Origin: JAHEIJ01 sp040235565
Lineage (GTDB): Bacteria; Pseudomonadota; Gammaproteobacteria; UBA6429; Thiohalophilaceae
Length of the DNA stretch: 64,000 nt
Assembly: GCA_040235565.1 (NCBI GenBank)
Contig: JBECLA010000135.1
Location: forward strand, 50,778 to 114,777
Reading direction: 5' to 3'
The stretch's first letter is position 1; each line of letters starts with the position of its first letter. A program made the position numbers and the translations under genes. The notes below the pieces were generated by a model that made no database searches, had not been told where the DNA came from, and saw only the letters and a list, made by a program, of their open reading frames with translations. Positions 1 to 8,570 of this stretch are shown here, piece by piece.

Positions 1-2
1 GC

Positions 3-368
3 CTGTGGCAACGCAGTGACCTGGCGCATGGATTGCAGCTGGGATTGCCTGTCGGTGGCTTGACCGGGGTCGTGGTAGGTGTCCTTGCGGTATTGTCCGG
101 CTGGATCAGTCCCGGCTACGAGGCCAAAACGATCATGGCCACGGTGTTGGCGGGGGTATTTATTGGCACCTGGGCCGCCAGCATGATTGCGGTCAACGTC
201 CCCAATACACGTCATCGCGCGTTCGAAGCCGATATCCGCCAGGGCCATTTGTTGTTTATCGTCGATGTGCCGGTGCAACGGGTGGACGAAATCACCGAAC
301 TGGTGACCCGCCATCATCCCGAAGCCGACATGCGCGGTATCGAGCCCAATATCCCGGTTTTTCCCTGA
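3..368 (+). CDS. DUF1269-like small membrane protein, 3' part only
   Basis: The frame is open to the left edge, so the start lies outside the window. The visible part carries glycine-rich hydrophobic segments (around 45-180 and 140-200 in the DNA), then a soluble tail with VPNTRHRAF, IVDVP and HHPEA. This pattern fits the DUF1269-type small membrane proteins of Gammaproteobacteria, whose function is unknown. A second family member lies at 34712-35203 and shares the tail pattern (LPNVHLYEF, MVDVP, KHPEV). The gene ends with TGA and is followed by a clear terminator. Family placement is by remembered similarity and is fairly sure; the role is unknown. Confidence 0.7.
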   Translation: MWQRSDLAHGLQLGLPVGGLTGVVVGVLAVLSGWISPGYEAKTIMATVLAGVFIGTWAASMIAVNVPNTRHRAFEADIRQGHLLFIVDVPVQRVDEITELVTRHHPEADMRGIEPNIPVFP

Positions 369-397
369 GTCCGGCATTTAGCCAACAATCCTGTTTT

Positions 398-427
398 CCC
401 CGGTCGTTGGGTCCGGGGATTTTTTTT
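398..427 (+). terminator. Rho-independent terminator after the first gene
   Basis: A 6-bp G+C stem (CCCCGG at 398-403, CCGGGG at 413-418) is followed by A and a run of eight T. It lies 30 bases after the stop codon at 368 and isolates the partial gene from the cbiX-like gene. Confidence 0.85.
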
Positions 428-494
428 GCCTGTCAGATATGGCTTCTTTTAAAATGCATGCATACCGCAGCAAAATAATAGGTCTCGGGCTGTT

Positions 495-854
495 ATGAAA
501 AGTTTGTTACTCGTCGCTCACGGCAGCCGCCGTGAATCCTCCAACGAGGAAGTGCGCCAGCTGACCGCCAGATTGGGAAGTCAGGCGGGAAATCGCTACC
601 AGTCGGTCAAGTGTGCCTTTCTGGAGCTGGCTGAGCCGTCAATTCCGGACGGTATCGAAGCCTGTATTCAGGCGGGCGCGGAGGAAGTGATTATCCTGCC
701 TTATTTTCTTTCTGCCGGTCGGCACGTGATCGAAGACATTCCTCGCGAAGTGGCGGGCAAACAAAATGAACATCCTCAGATTCCGATCCGTCTGGCCCCC
801 TACCTGGGATCGGCGGAAGGCATCACCGAGTTGCTGCTGGGCATGGCAGAATAA
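495..854 (+). CDS. CbiX/SirB-type sirohydrochlorin chelatase family protein
   Basis: This 119-residue protein is a single-domain class II chelatase, about the length of the short CbiX form. Such proteins insert cobalt or iron into sirohydrochlorin for cobalamin or siroheme synthesis in the cytoplasm. The N-terminus LLVAHGSR carries the metal-binding His9; FLELAEPS gives Glu44 and GRHV gives His77, the usual second histidine. The start ATG at 495 fits the family N-terminus. No other cobalamin or siroheme gene is nearby, so the metal and pathway cannot be decided from context; in sulfur oxidisers siroheme is plausible. Confidence 0.8.
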   Translation: MKSLLLVAHGSRRESSNEEVRQLTARLGSQAGNRYQSVKCAFLELAEPSIPDGIEACIQAGAEEVIILPYFLSAGRHVIEDIPREVAGKQNEHPQIPIRLAPYLGSAEGITELLLGMAE

Positions 855-924
855 GCCCGGAGCATGGCATCCGTATGGTGTGGGATGTCGCTGATTGAAT
901 TTACCCGAAACCAGGAACTTTACT

Positions 925-1407
925 ATGCCAAGTTTTGACGTAGTGTCGGAAGTCGATATGCACGAAGTCACCAATGCGGTGGATCAGGCTAACCGCGAAG
1001 TGAGCACCCGCTTTGATTTCAAGGGAACCAATGCGCAATTTGAACTGAATGAAGCGGTGATTAGCATGAAAGCCGAAGCAGAATTTCAATTGCAACAGAT
1101 GCTGGATATTCTGCAAACCAAGCTAAACCGTCGTGGAGTTGATATCGCTTGTCTTGAATTGGGTGAGCCGCAACCATCGGGCAAGCAGGTGCGTCAGGAA
1201 GTGACCGTCCGCCAGGGGCTGGACAGCGTGCTCAGTAAGAAGATTGTTAAGCTCATTAAAGACGCCAGGCTCAAGGTTCAGGCGGCGATCCAGGGTGACA
1301 AGGTCCGGGTCAGCGGGAAGAAGCGCGACGATTTGCAGCAGGTGATCGCCATGCTCAAGGAAGCCAAACTGGATTTGCCGTTACAATACAATAACTTCCG
1401 CGATTGA
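925..1407 (+). CDS. yajQ: YajQ family nucleotide-binding protein
   Basis: The protein has 160 residues, the usual length, and opens with the family signature MPSFDVVSEVD. The ATG at 925 was chosen because it gives this N-terminus and has AGGA about 9 bases upstream; a longer frame from 895 adds unrelated residues. YajQ proteins have two ferredoxin-like folds and bind nucleotides or RNA; in Xanthomonas and Pseudomonas members bind cyclic di-GMP and act as effectors. The last base of its TGA is shared with the next gene's ATG (TGATG), so the two are probably translationally coupled. Confidence 0.92.
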   Translation: MPSFDVVSEVDMHEVTNAVDQANREVSTRFDFKGTNAQFELNEAVISMKAEAEFQLQQMLDILQTKLNRRGVDIACLELGEPQPSGKQVRQEVTVRQGLDSVLSKKIVKLIKDARLKVQAAIQGDKVRVSGKKRDDLQQVIAMLKEAKLDLPLQYNNFRD

Positions 1408-1622
1408 TGTGCCGCGCCATGCTACGACCCATTACCGGTTACCACCTGGATGAGGAAGGACACTGGGTGGCCGAATTGGCGTGCGGTCATTATCAACACG
1501 TGCGGCATGATCCGCCCTGGCAGGTACGCAACTGGGTGACCACGGAAGCGGGGAGGCAGGCCCGGCTGGGCCAGCAGTTGGCCTGTGTGAAATGTGATCA
1601 AGGTGTCGCGCGGGATTTTTAA
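1407..1622 (+). CDS. DUF3565 small zinc-ribbon-like protein
   Basis: A 71-residue protein matching the DUF3565 pattern: GYHLDEEGHWVAELACGHYQHVRH, then PPW and a C-terminal CVKC. The paired cysteines and histidines (ACGH and CVKC) suggest a small metal site, but function is unknown. The ATG at 1407 overlaps the yajQ stop codon; a second in-frame ATG at 1419 gives MLRPITGYH and is also possible. It is followed by a long region without a gene. Family assignment is confident, the exact start is not. Confidence 0.75.
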   Translation: MCRAMLRPITGYHLDEEGHWVAELACGHYQHVRHDPPWQVRNWVTTEAGRQARLGQQLACVKCDQGVARDF

Positions 1623-1659
1623 TCAATAGCCTTAAATTTTCCTTCAGCATCAATATCAA

Positions 1660-2290
1660 GGTGTTGCCATGAGAACCTCAGCCAGGTTATGAGCAAGTCG
1701 CGCTAAGCTGGCTTGCAAGCCTTCTGTGGCGTGCTAAGTTTAGTGAACCGGTTGAGCCCCCTGACCCCCCTGAATCTCATCCCGGTCAGGGATAATTTTC
1801 GTACAGCCCCTTGCAAGCACACTGTTGCTTGGCCTTCCCTCCAGTTGAGCACTGAGTGGGAAGGTTTCTTTTGCCCGCACAACAGGCTGAAAGCAGCGGG
1901 AACATGGTTTTCTCTCTCTCGGACACGTTGCGTCGGGTTGCCAATGCTTTCCGGGGCGGCGAGCGTGTAAGCCACTCCCTCCCTTGGTAGCGCTCACCAG
2001 CGAAGCAGTGCAGGTGATTGAATGAGGTACTTTCAGGCGCACCCGCTATCTACGACCAGGTCTGTTCCCGTCCACTGCCATACAGGTTTGAGAGCCTGCT
2101 CAGGCAGGCTGGGGTTAAGCGTACGGGCGGACAGGCACCCTGGCGGTAGCCGCGATTTGTAGCAAGCAGCAAAGGCATATCATGAGTTGGCGAGGCGGGT
2201 GACAAGAGGCATCGTGGCACATGATCCGCAATCCGCTGAGCCGGTAATCAGGTGGTAGTGGCTGGCAGGATGCTGAATACCTCAGGATGA
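1660..2290 (+). ncRNA. Candidate structured RNA region, about 630 bases, no convincing gene
   Basis: No frame here codes for a credible protein, and overlapping frames on both strands look equally random. The sequence instead folds well. A long nested arm runs CCAGG 2056-2060/CCTGG 2139-2143, CTGT 2062-2065/ACAG 2131-2134, CCCGT 2067-2071/ACGGG 2123-2127, and AGCCTGC 2093-2099/GCAGGCT 2104-2110 with a 4-base loop; CTAC 2050-2053 can pair with GTAG 2146-2149. Other hairpins: 1674-1688, 1759-1766/1784-1791, 1833-1839/1858-1864, 1874-1878/1896-1900, 1958-1965/1991-1998 and 2179-2184/2220-2225. The strand is assumed. It may be a HEARO (IscB omega-RNA) relative without its nuclease, another mobile ribozyme-like remnant, or a new RNA class. 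Family identity is not established. Confidence 0.45.
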
Positions 2291-2354
2291 CCGTTGGTAT
2301 GATAAGATTTTTGTTTAACTATAACGATAATTATCAGACTTGCTCCAATCGAAC

Positions 2355-3788
2355 ATGGCAAAGACCTTCTGCAAATACCACCCCGATACTCCAGCCCGTT
2401 GGGTATGCGGTCATTGCCAGATCAATTTCTGTAACAACTGTATCCAGATCGAAAGTGATGAGCATCCGACCTGCCCGGTTTGTGGTCAGCAGGTCGGTTC
2501 CCTTGGTGCGGGAAATTTGATCCGCCCCTTCTGGCAACGTATCCCGCAATTCTTTCTCTTTCCCTTACAGTTTCCACCATTACTGTTCATGTTGTTGTTG
2601 ACTGTACTGAGCATAATAGTCAACAAGGTACCGGCCGAGATATTGCCATTCGGCATACTGATCGAACTGGCAATGTTCATGCTCTTCATGAAGTACGCCT
2701 ATGTTGTGCTTGAACATACGGCGCAAGGACACCTGCAGGCACAGCGGATTCATGGCAAATTATTGATTGAGAATCTGGAAACGCCTTTTAAGCAACTATT
2801 TATCGTTTTTGTCTTTTTTATGGGACTTTCGGAGTTAGCGGACCTGGAAAACAAAGTACCCTTATATATAGGTATGCTTTTTACCGCGCTTATATTTCCA
2901 GCGAGCATTATGATCCTGGCGGTGGAACATAAACTGTTTCGTGCAATTAACCCCGTCATATTATTGGGTCTCATACGTCGAATCGGTTATGCATATTTGA
3001 TTATGTGTCTGTTTTTGTTGCTGTTGCTGATGAGCGCAATGCAGGCAACAGATATGATGGTCGAATACTTGCCTGCAAGTATTTATATGCCCGTGGGTAA
3101 TTTTATTATCATGTTTTTTGCCTTGATTATGTTCGACATGATGGGTTACGTGTTGTATCAGTACCATGAGAAACTGGGATATCAGATCCAACATGAATAC
3201 AGTGAGCCGGGTGATACTACATCATGGCCGCATGAAACAGAACCGGCGTTGCGAAAGATAGAAATCCTGTTTCATGAAGGCAAGCTGGATGAGGCACAGG
3301 CACGCTTGGTCAAGATGATCCTGGAACATCCGGGAAATATGCAATACCGGGAAAGATTACATCGGTTAATGCTGGCACGGCGTGATTTGCCCGGTTTGCG
3401 TGATTACAGTGCCGATTACATTACTCGTCTGATGTTGGAAAATCGACCCTCGGAGGCATTGCGCGTGTTCACCGATTGCTACAAGCTCGACAATGAGTTT
3501 AAGTTTGGTAACGGCCGACAACGTTATGCGATGGCACAATTATTGAGCAAGAATGGTCAGGCCAGATCCGCATTGAACTTGCTGACCAACCTGCATGTGG
3601 ATTTTCCCGGTTATGAAGGTATTCCTGATGCTTATATGCTGGTGGCCAAAATCTTGTGCGAAAGTTTTAATGAAGATAAAAAGGCTCGTCAGATCCTCGA
3701 GTTTCTGCAAAACAAATATCCACAACATCCGCGCATACCACAAGTAAAGGAATATATGACGGTAGTCACTGGTCTGCGACAGCACTAA
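2355..3788 (+). CDS. Zinc-finger (B-box-like) membrane protein with C-terminal TPR-like repeats
   Basis: The 477-residue protein starts with a cysteine/histidine cluster (C6, H9, C18, C21, C26, C29, H37, C40, C43) like a B-box or double zinc ribbon. About six hydrophobic segments follow (roughly residues 65-270), the multi-pass pattern seen in DUF4013-like proteins. The last 180 residues are amphipathic helical repeats of TPR type. ATG 2355 is preferred over an upstream TTG at 2340 because it begins right before the first cysteine. The gene converges on a rhomboid protease gene 43 bases away whose C-terminal domain looks related. Function unknown; partnership with the rhomboid is inference. 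Confidence 0.7.
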   Translation: MAKTFCKYHPDTPARWVCGHCQINFCNNCIQIESDEHPTCPVCGQQVGSLGAGNLIRPFWQRIPQFFLFPLQFPPLLFMLLLTVLSIIVNKVPAEILPFGILIELAMFMLFMKYAYVVLEHTAQGHLQAQRIHGKLLIENLETPFKQLFIVFVFFMGLSELADLENKVPLYIGMLFTALIFPASIMILAVEHKLFRAINPVILLGLIRRIGYAYLIMCLFLLLLLMSAMQATDMMVEYLPASIYMPVGNFIIMFFALIMFDMMGYVLYQYHEKLGYQIQHEYSEPGDTTSWPHETEPALRKIEILFHEGKLDEAQARLVKMILEHPGNMQYRERLHRLMLARRDLPGLRDYSADYITRLMLENRPSEALRVFTDCYKLDNEFKFGNGRQRYAMAQLLSKNGQARSALNLLTNLHVDFPGYEGIPDAYMLVAKILCESFNEDKKARQILEFLQNKYPQHPRIPQVKEYMTVVTGLRQH

Positions 3789-3831
3789 TTTCTCAAAATC
3801 GATTATGACTGAATGCATGGGCTTCGATACC

Positions 3832-5310
3832 TCAGGCAGGATCAAATGCCTGGCGGGCGTGTTGGGCTTCATGGCTGTCCGGGTAGCACTGTATTAATAA
3901 AGACAGGAATTTTTCGGCTTTGGGATGATTGTTAGTGCGACGGTAGTGAGTAGCCAGAGCCATAAGCCCTTCAGGGTTACGCGTGTAGTCGGTGGCGCGG
4001 GTGGTTAAATGCAGAATAATTTTTTCAGCGTCTTCCAGGTAATTGTGTGTCGCAAAACGTAATGCCAATGACATCATTTGATCAGGCTTGAGTCTGACTT
4101 TCGGCTGTACCAGCTCAACATAATCAATAAATATGTCGTGCAGGATTTTGACTGTTGGCTGATCAGAGCCGGGCAGGTTGAAAATCGCACTTGCTGTAGT
4201 ATGCACGGCGTCACTTCCGGGTTCAAATTTGGCCACATTGTAGCACTGAACCAGGATATCCCTGTTGCCGGGATAGTCATCTGCCAATTCTGAAAAAAAC
4301 TGCTTTGCCTTATCAACATCCATATTCGCCAAAGCCTGGATGCCTTGTTGATATTTGATTTTGAATGCACGTTCTTTTTCTTCTGCATCCAGATAATCGG
4401 TGTTGGTTACTTGCAGATAGCGCTTTGCTATCCAGGCAATCAACGCTCCGCTTAACAGACCGCCGATATGAGCGAGATTGTTGACATTGTCATCAGCAAA
4501 GTATTGATTCAATAATTCATAGCCCAACCAAAGCGGCAACAGGATGATGGCCGGGGCGCGGACATAATCAAAATAAAATAGTAGCGTATAAAAGAACCGG
4601 ATTTTTCGCAGTCCAAAGAGCACCGTATACATACCCGCCAGACCAGAGATTGCTCCTGATGCCCCCATGGCAAGAAATGCACTTTGAGGTTCAAGCAACA
4701 GATAGAACAGACCGGATATCATTCCGCAGAATAAATAGGCAAAGACATAAAGCACCTTGCCCAGGATCATTTCCACAACAAATCCAAACAGGAAGAGGAA
4801 GACCATATTGCCGAGTAAATGACTGAGATCAGCGTGTATGAACATGGCGCTAAACAACGTTAGCAGTGAAGCGTGAATATTGATCTGGGAAAATCGGAAT
4901 TTTGTGGAACGCTGCAATAATCGTTCAAATTCGGCACGTTGTGACTGCCAGGTAGCGAACTCGGGGTCTGCTGGCTGAATAATCTGGCCAGCTTCCAGAC
5001 GTTGCAGGAACGGCCCATCGACGACCAGCATGGAGAGTAACTGCTGTTGTATTGCTGCCTGTTCGGAAGCCAGAAAGCTGCCTGCGCCGGAAAAAGCGGT
5101 GGGATTGGCGGGATCCTCCAGATATTCTCGATAGGCTGCGAATTCAATCTCGGGTAAGTCCGAGCTGAAATAGTAACTGACGGCTTCATGCTCATACTGG
5201 TCATCATTGACCTGCCAGACAAAAAATACCGCGATATTTACCAGAATCAGGAACAGGGTAACAAGTGGAGGGTGGCGCCAGTCAGGTTTGCGATCAAGTG
5301 GTAAGAACAT
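3832..5310 (-). CDS. Rhomboid family intramembrane serine protease with TPR-like tail
   Basis: Rhomboids cleave transmembrane segments within the inner membrane. This 492-residue protein has an N-terminal membrane segment (residues 15-33), a soluble insert of about 110 residues, then the rhomboid core: HADLSHLLGN (H159, H164, N168), the catalytic GASG with Ser218, and the catalytic His281 in AHIGG. The C-terminal 190 residues form TPR-like helical repeats, which makes it much longer than GlpG. Catalytic residues are intact, so it should be active. It has its own start at 5310 and converges with the zinc-finger/TPR gene. Substrates are unknown. Confidence 0.9.
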   Translation of the reverse strand: MFLPLDRKPDWRHPPLVTLFLILVNIAVFFVWQVNDDQYEHEAVSYYFSSDLPEIEFAAYREYLEDPANPTAFSGAGSFLASEQAAIQQQLLSMLVVDGPFLQRLEAGQIIQPADPEFATWQSQRAEFERLLQRSTKFRFSQINIHASLLTLFSAMFIHADLSHLLGNMVFLFLFGFVVEMILGKVLYVFAYLFCGMISGLFYLLLEPQSAFLAMGASGAISGLAGMYTVLFGLRKIRFFYTLLFYFDYVRAPAIILLPLWLGYELLNQYFADDNVNNLAHIGGLLSGALIAWIAKRYLQVTNTDYLDAEEKERAFKIKYQQGIQALANMDVDKAKQFFSELADDYPGNRDILVQCYNVAKFEPGSDAVHTTASAIFNLPGSDQPTVKILHDIFIDYVELVQPKVRLKPDQMMSLALRFATHNYLEDAEKIILHLTTRATDYTRNPEGLMALATHYRRTNNHPKAEKFLSLLIQCYPDSHEAQHARQAFDPA

Positions 5311-5496
5311 GCTGTTAGCAGGGATCGTATTATTAGATGAATATTAGCGGCTTGTGATGCCGGGATAAAGTGAAAACAGACAGTGAATGACTCAAAAATG
5401 TGAAGAAATTCCTATTCACAACCACAGGAACGCCTGAAGATGTTATTTTGAGGAAAAGTGGATATATTCACACTGGTGATATTACACGGAGAAGGC

Positions 5497-6399
5497 ATGT
5501 CACAAGAAGGTAAAGTCATGCATGCGGCGGAAAAGGCCATTAATGCACATACGGCATTTGGCGAGCTGCTGAACGGTCAAGAAAAACAATATCTCATGGA
5601 GCACGGGGTGGTTAGAAGTGCCGCGCCTGGTGAGGTTCTCTGTCATCGCAACCAAATGGATACGCGGGTATACATACTGGTGCTTGGTGAGGCAGAGGTA
5701 AGTGATACCGTTGATGGCAAGCAGGTTGTACTGGCCCGTCTGGGTCCAGGTGAGGTATTTGGCGAAATATCCGCCCTGTTTCGGATCCCGCGGGTTTCGG
5801 ATGTCACTGTGACACGACCATCAGTATTGATTGAAATCCCGGGTGATGTGCTCGAAACAGTCCTGTTGTCTCGACCAAAATTGCAATTGGCGATGTTCCA
5901 AACTTACAAGGATCGCCTCACAGAAACGGTACTGCGAAGTGTGTTGCCCTTGGGGGATCTGCCACGCGACCGATTGGCCAGCCTGGTCGAGCAAGCCACC
6001 CTTGTCGGCATCCCGGCAGGTGGTGCCATTGTTCATGAGGCAGAGCAAGGCGATGCGCTGTATATCATCATCTACGGTACCGCCCGGGTTACCCATACAG
6101 TGAATGGCGAGAGTCTCAACATTGCACTGTTACGCGCCGGCGATTATTTTGGGGAGTGGTCATTATTGACCGGTGGGCCTCGGACGGCGTCGGTGCAGGC
6201 AATTACCCGGGTTGAGGCGTTACGTCTTGATAGCGGGCCATTCCAGGCATTTATTCTGCAGCATCCAGAGGTGAGGCAGCGCATTGACGATGTCGCCCGG
6301 ACTCGCCATGCAGCCCTACGAGGCGCAGAGACACAGGATGGTGTCACGCTGAATTCAGAAGTGAGTCGGCTTGAAATGTTGTTGGGCAAACCCGACTAG
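5497..6399 (+). CDS. Protein with two tandem cyclic-nucleotide-binding domains
   Basis: The 300-residue cytoplasmic protein has two CNB domains and no helix-turn-helix or enzyme domain. The first has PGEVL and FGEISALF, the second has FGEWSLLTGGPRTASV, which is the canonical phosphate-binding cassette with Arg-Thr. The first cassette ends PRVSDV, where the usual Thr/Ser-Ala is altered, so it may bind poorly. ATG 5497 is chosen because GGAG sits five bases upstream; a GTG at 5458 is possible. A second CNB protein is encoded 3.6 kb downstream. Probably a cAMP/cGMP-responsive regulatory subunit, partner unknown. Confidence 0.8.
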   Translation: MSQEGKVMHAAEKAINAHTAFGELLNGQEKQYLMEHGVVRSAAPGEVLCHRNQMDTRVYILVLGEAEVSDTVDGKQVVLARLGPGEVFGEISALFRIPRVSDVTVTRPSVLIEIPGDVLETVLLSRPKLQLAMFQTYKDRLTETVLRSVLPLGDLPRDRLASLVEQATLVGIPAGGAIVHEAEQGDALYIIIYGTARVTHTVNGESLNIALLRAGDYFGEWSLLTGGPRTASVQAITRVEALRLDSGPFQAFILQHPEVRQRIDDVARTRHAALRGAETQDGVTLNSEVSRLEMLLGKPD

Positions 6400-6629
6400 C
6401 TACGACTGACCTCCTCTCATTGTCGCGCTGAGACCTGTATCGTCCGCAATGAGCAGTGCGTTAACCCGGCTTATCTTTCTATATTCCCACTGCTTGGCGC
6501 GCTTTTCTGTGCTCCGATATTAGCCGAGGCAGTTTTAGTGCAAACTATGATTCCGGCCGAAATCAGGATAACATTCGATCTTATGCCTCACAGATTTACG
6601 AGCAACTCAAAAAGTTCAGGAGAAAATTT

Positions 6630-7202
6630 ATGCTAGCACGAGTCGCGTTTTTATTACTTTTCTGGGTGACGGCGACGGTGGCCCATGGCCAGGAACTGGA
6701 ATTTCAATTGAGTGATGATATGGCGCGAATCATGTATACCTCAGCCGCAATGGGGCAGAATTACGGACGTCTGGAGCTGGAAGGTGGACTTCTGTACGCC
6801 GATGACGACGAACGTTCCAGCAGTGACTTTTTATTGCATTTTGGCACCCAGGTGCGGGGAGAAAGTGTCGACGCGCCCTTGATCGTGGCAGTGGGGGCGC
6901 GGCTGTATTATGGGGAAGCCGGACGTTACGATGTTGGAGGTCTGGGAATCGGCGGTGACGTTATGCTCATGCCGCAATCCTGGAAGGGACTGGGTGTCGG
7001 GGCATTCCTGTACGTGGTACCTTCGATCGTGTCATTCCAGGATGCTGATGGTATGAATGAATATGGTATTACGCTAAATTGGCAGATTACCTCTCAGGCG
7101 CTGATTACCCTGGGATATCAGAATATCGAAGCCGACATCGAGAATGCCGGTACCTATACTATTGATGATGGTCCTTATATTGGAATCGGTTTGAGTTTCT
7201 GA
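6630..7202 (+). CDS. YfaZ family outer-membrane protein
   Basis: The 190-residue product has a signal peptide ending near AHGQ, then alternating amphipathic strands and a C-terminal phenylalanine (GIGLSF), the mark of an outer-membrane beta-barrel. Length and the LYYGEAGRYDVGGLGIGGDV segment fit the YfaZ family, whose role is unknown. AGGAG lies about ten bases before the ATG. It seems to be monocistronic: 230 bases precede it and a HAD hydrolase follows after 77 bases. Confidence 0.75.
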   Translation: MLARVAFLLLFWVTATVAHGQELEFQLSDDMARIMYTSAAMGQNYGRLELEGGLLYADDDERSSSDFLLHFGTQVRGESVDAPLIVAVGARLYYGEAGRYDVGGLGIGGDVMLMPQSWKGLGVGAFLYVVPSIVSFQDADGMNEYGITLNWQITSQALITLGYQNIEADIENAGTYTIDDGPYIGIGLSF

Positions 7203-7279
7203 TTCGACCCGCTGCCACTGCCATTTCTTCCTTATGCAGAGGAGGGATGGCAGGATGGAATTAATTCTTCAGGCTGGCG

Positions 7280-7963
7280 ATGGATAATATCCAGGGTATC
7301 TGTTTCGATTTGTTTAATACGCTTGTCAGCGTGGGAGGAGTTCCCGCCCGCGTCGGGCCCTATACGGCGGAAATTCTCGGTGTAGGGATTGAGGCCTGGC
7401 GGAAGGCCTGCTTCAGTGAACATCATGATATATGCGGCCCCACGGATGCGACCGAGACCCTGCGTCGACTGGCGCATTCCATTGATCCGCAGATCCCCGA
7501 AGCAAAGATTCAGACAGCGGTCAAAGTGCGGCAACGTCGTTTTGATTATGCCCTGCAACATATAGAACCAGAGGTTCTGAATGTCCTGAACCACTTACGG
7601 CGGAGAGGCTTGCGTTTGGCCCTGGTTTCCAACGCCTCCAGTTCCGAGGTTCAGGCCTGGCCGTCTTCACCTTTGGCGGATTTGTTTGATACGGCGATTT
7701 TCAGCTGTGTCTGTGGCAGCAAAAAACCTGATGCACAAATTTATCAGCTAGCCCTGCGTGACCTGGCGTTGAAACCGACGAATTGCTTATTTATCGGTGA
7801 TGGGGGTAGCAATGAGCATCATGGTGCGCATGCCATCGGCATGAAACCGGTTTTGTTACGGCGCTACTTGCAACCGGCGGATGAACAGAGACTGGAACAG
7901 GGGCTGGCAGCGGTTTTGACTGCGAGGATTGATTCGCTGTCGGAATTGAGAGACTGGTTCTGA
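7280..7963 (+). CDS. HAD superfamily hydrolase, subclass IA
   Basis: The 227-residue protein shows the four HAD motifs: FDLFNTL with nucleophile Asp10, LVSNAS (motif II), a lysine in SKKPDAQIY (motif III) and FIGDGGSNE (motif IV). The residue two after the nucleophile is Phe rather than the Asp of classical phosphatases, as in haloacid-dehalogenase-like members, so phosphatase activity should not be assumed. The alpha-helical cap sits between motifs I and II. It converges with the HU gene, separated by a terminator. Substrate cannot be told. Confidence 0.8.
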   Translation: MDNIQGICFDLFNTLVSVGGVPARVGPYTAEILGVGIEAWRKACFSEHHDICGPTDATETLRRLAHSIDPQIPEAKIQTAVKVRQRRFDYALQHIEPEVLNVLNHLRRRGLRLALVSNASSSEVQAWPSSPLADLFDTAIFSCVCGSKKPDAQIYQLALRDLALKPTNCLFIGDGGSNEHHGAHAIGMKPVLLRRYLQPADEQRLEQGLAAVLTARIDSLSELRDWF

Positions 7964-7975
7964 CCAGGAATAACG

Positions 7976-8008
7976 ATAAGGAAAAGCCGGGGAGTAGTGT
8001 CCCCGGCT
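7976..8008 (-). terminator. Rho-independent terminator of the HU-like gene
   Basis: A perfect 8-bp stem, AGCCGGGG (7985-7992) with CCCCGGCT (8001-8008), is followed on the minus strand by TTTTCCTTAT. It lies 13-45 bases after the HU-like stop codon. On the plus strand there is no T run. Confidence 0.85.
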
Positions 8009-8020
8009 GTCAGAGCCGAT

Positions 8021-8407
8021 TTAGACGGCCATGTCTTTCAGTGCCTTCAGTGGCTGTATCTTGACGACATTACGGGCAGGTTTCGCCTTGAAAACAGTCG
8101 GTTCGCCAGTGAAAGGGTTGATACCTTTGCGAGCACGGGTTGCCGGTTTACGTACAACCTTGATCTTCATCAGCCCCGGCATGGTGAACACGCCAGCGGC
8201 GTTACGGCGAATATGGCCATTGATAATACTGGCCAGCTCATCAAATACGGCAACAACGTCTTTTTTCTTCAGCTCGGTACGTTCTGCGATTTCATTGAAG
8301 AGAGCGGTTTTAGTATAGGGTTCTTTAATGGCTTTTACTGCAGGAGCCTTTTTCGCTACTGCTTTTTTCTTTGTCACTTTCTTTTTAGCTTTTTTCTTAG
8401 CTGCCAT
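8021..8407 (-). CDS. HU/IHF family DNA-binding protein with lysine-rich N-terminal tail
   Basis: The 128-residue protein has about 38 lysine/alanine-rich N-terminal residues (KKKAKKKVTKKKAVAKK, then further KAPAVKA repeats), resembling eukaryotic histone H1 tails. A complete HU-fold domain of about 90 residues follows, with RKPATRARKGINPFTGEP as the DNA-intercalating beta-arm. ATG 8407 is selected because CAGGAGT lies just upstream; a longer frame to 8461 is less likely. It should act as a nucleoid protein. The tail is low in complexity but encoded in frame, so it is real. The upstream 160 bases are A+T rich, as expected for a strongly expressed gene. Confidence 0.88.
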   Translation of the reverse strand: MAAKKKAKKKVTKKKAVAKKAPAVKAIKEPYTKTALFNEIAERTELKKKDVVAVFDELASIINGHIRRNAAGVFTMPGLMKIKVVRKPATRARKGINPFTGEPTVFKAKPARNVVKIQPLKALKDMAV

Positions 8408-8570
8408 GATTACTCCTGAAAATTGCAAAATAGGGTTAATTAAATGTTGATACAATAGCATACTCTAGAGAGATTTGAAGCTACTATACATGTATTTTTC
8501 TAGGATTTGTATGTTCTGAACAAAAGAATTTTTATTAAGTTATCGCTGCCTTTCGATATAGAGTGTCGTT

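Noticed and set aside
1703..2042. Overlapping short frames on both strands in the 1.6-2.3 kb gap
   Set aside because: Three overlapping frames with no ribosome site and no family pattern; the hairpins explain the region better.
1660..2290. RNase P RNA, tmRNA or 6S RNA as the identity of the structured region
   Set aside because: The conserved cores of these RNAs as I know them are not present.
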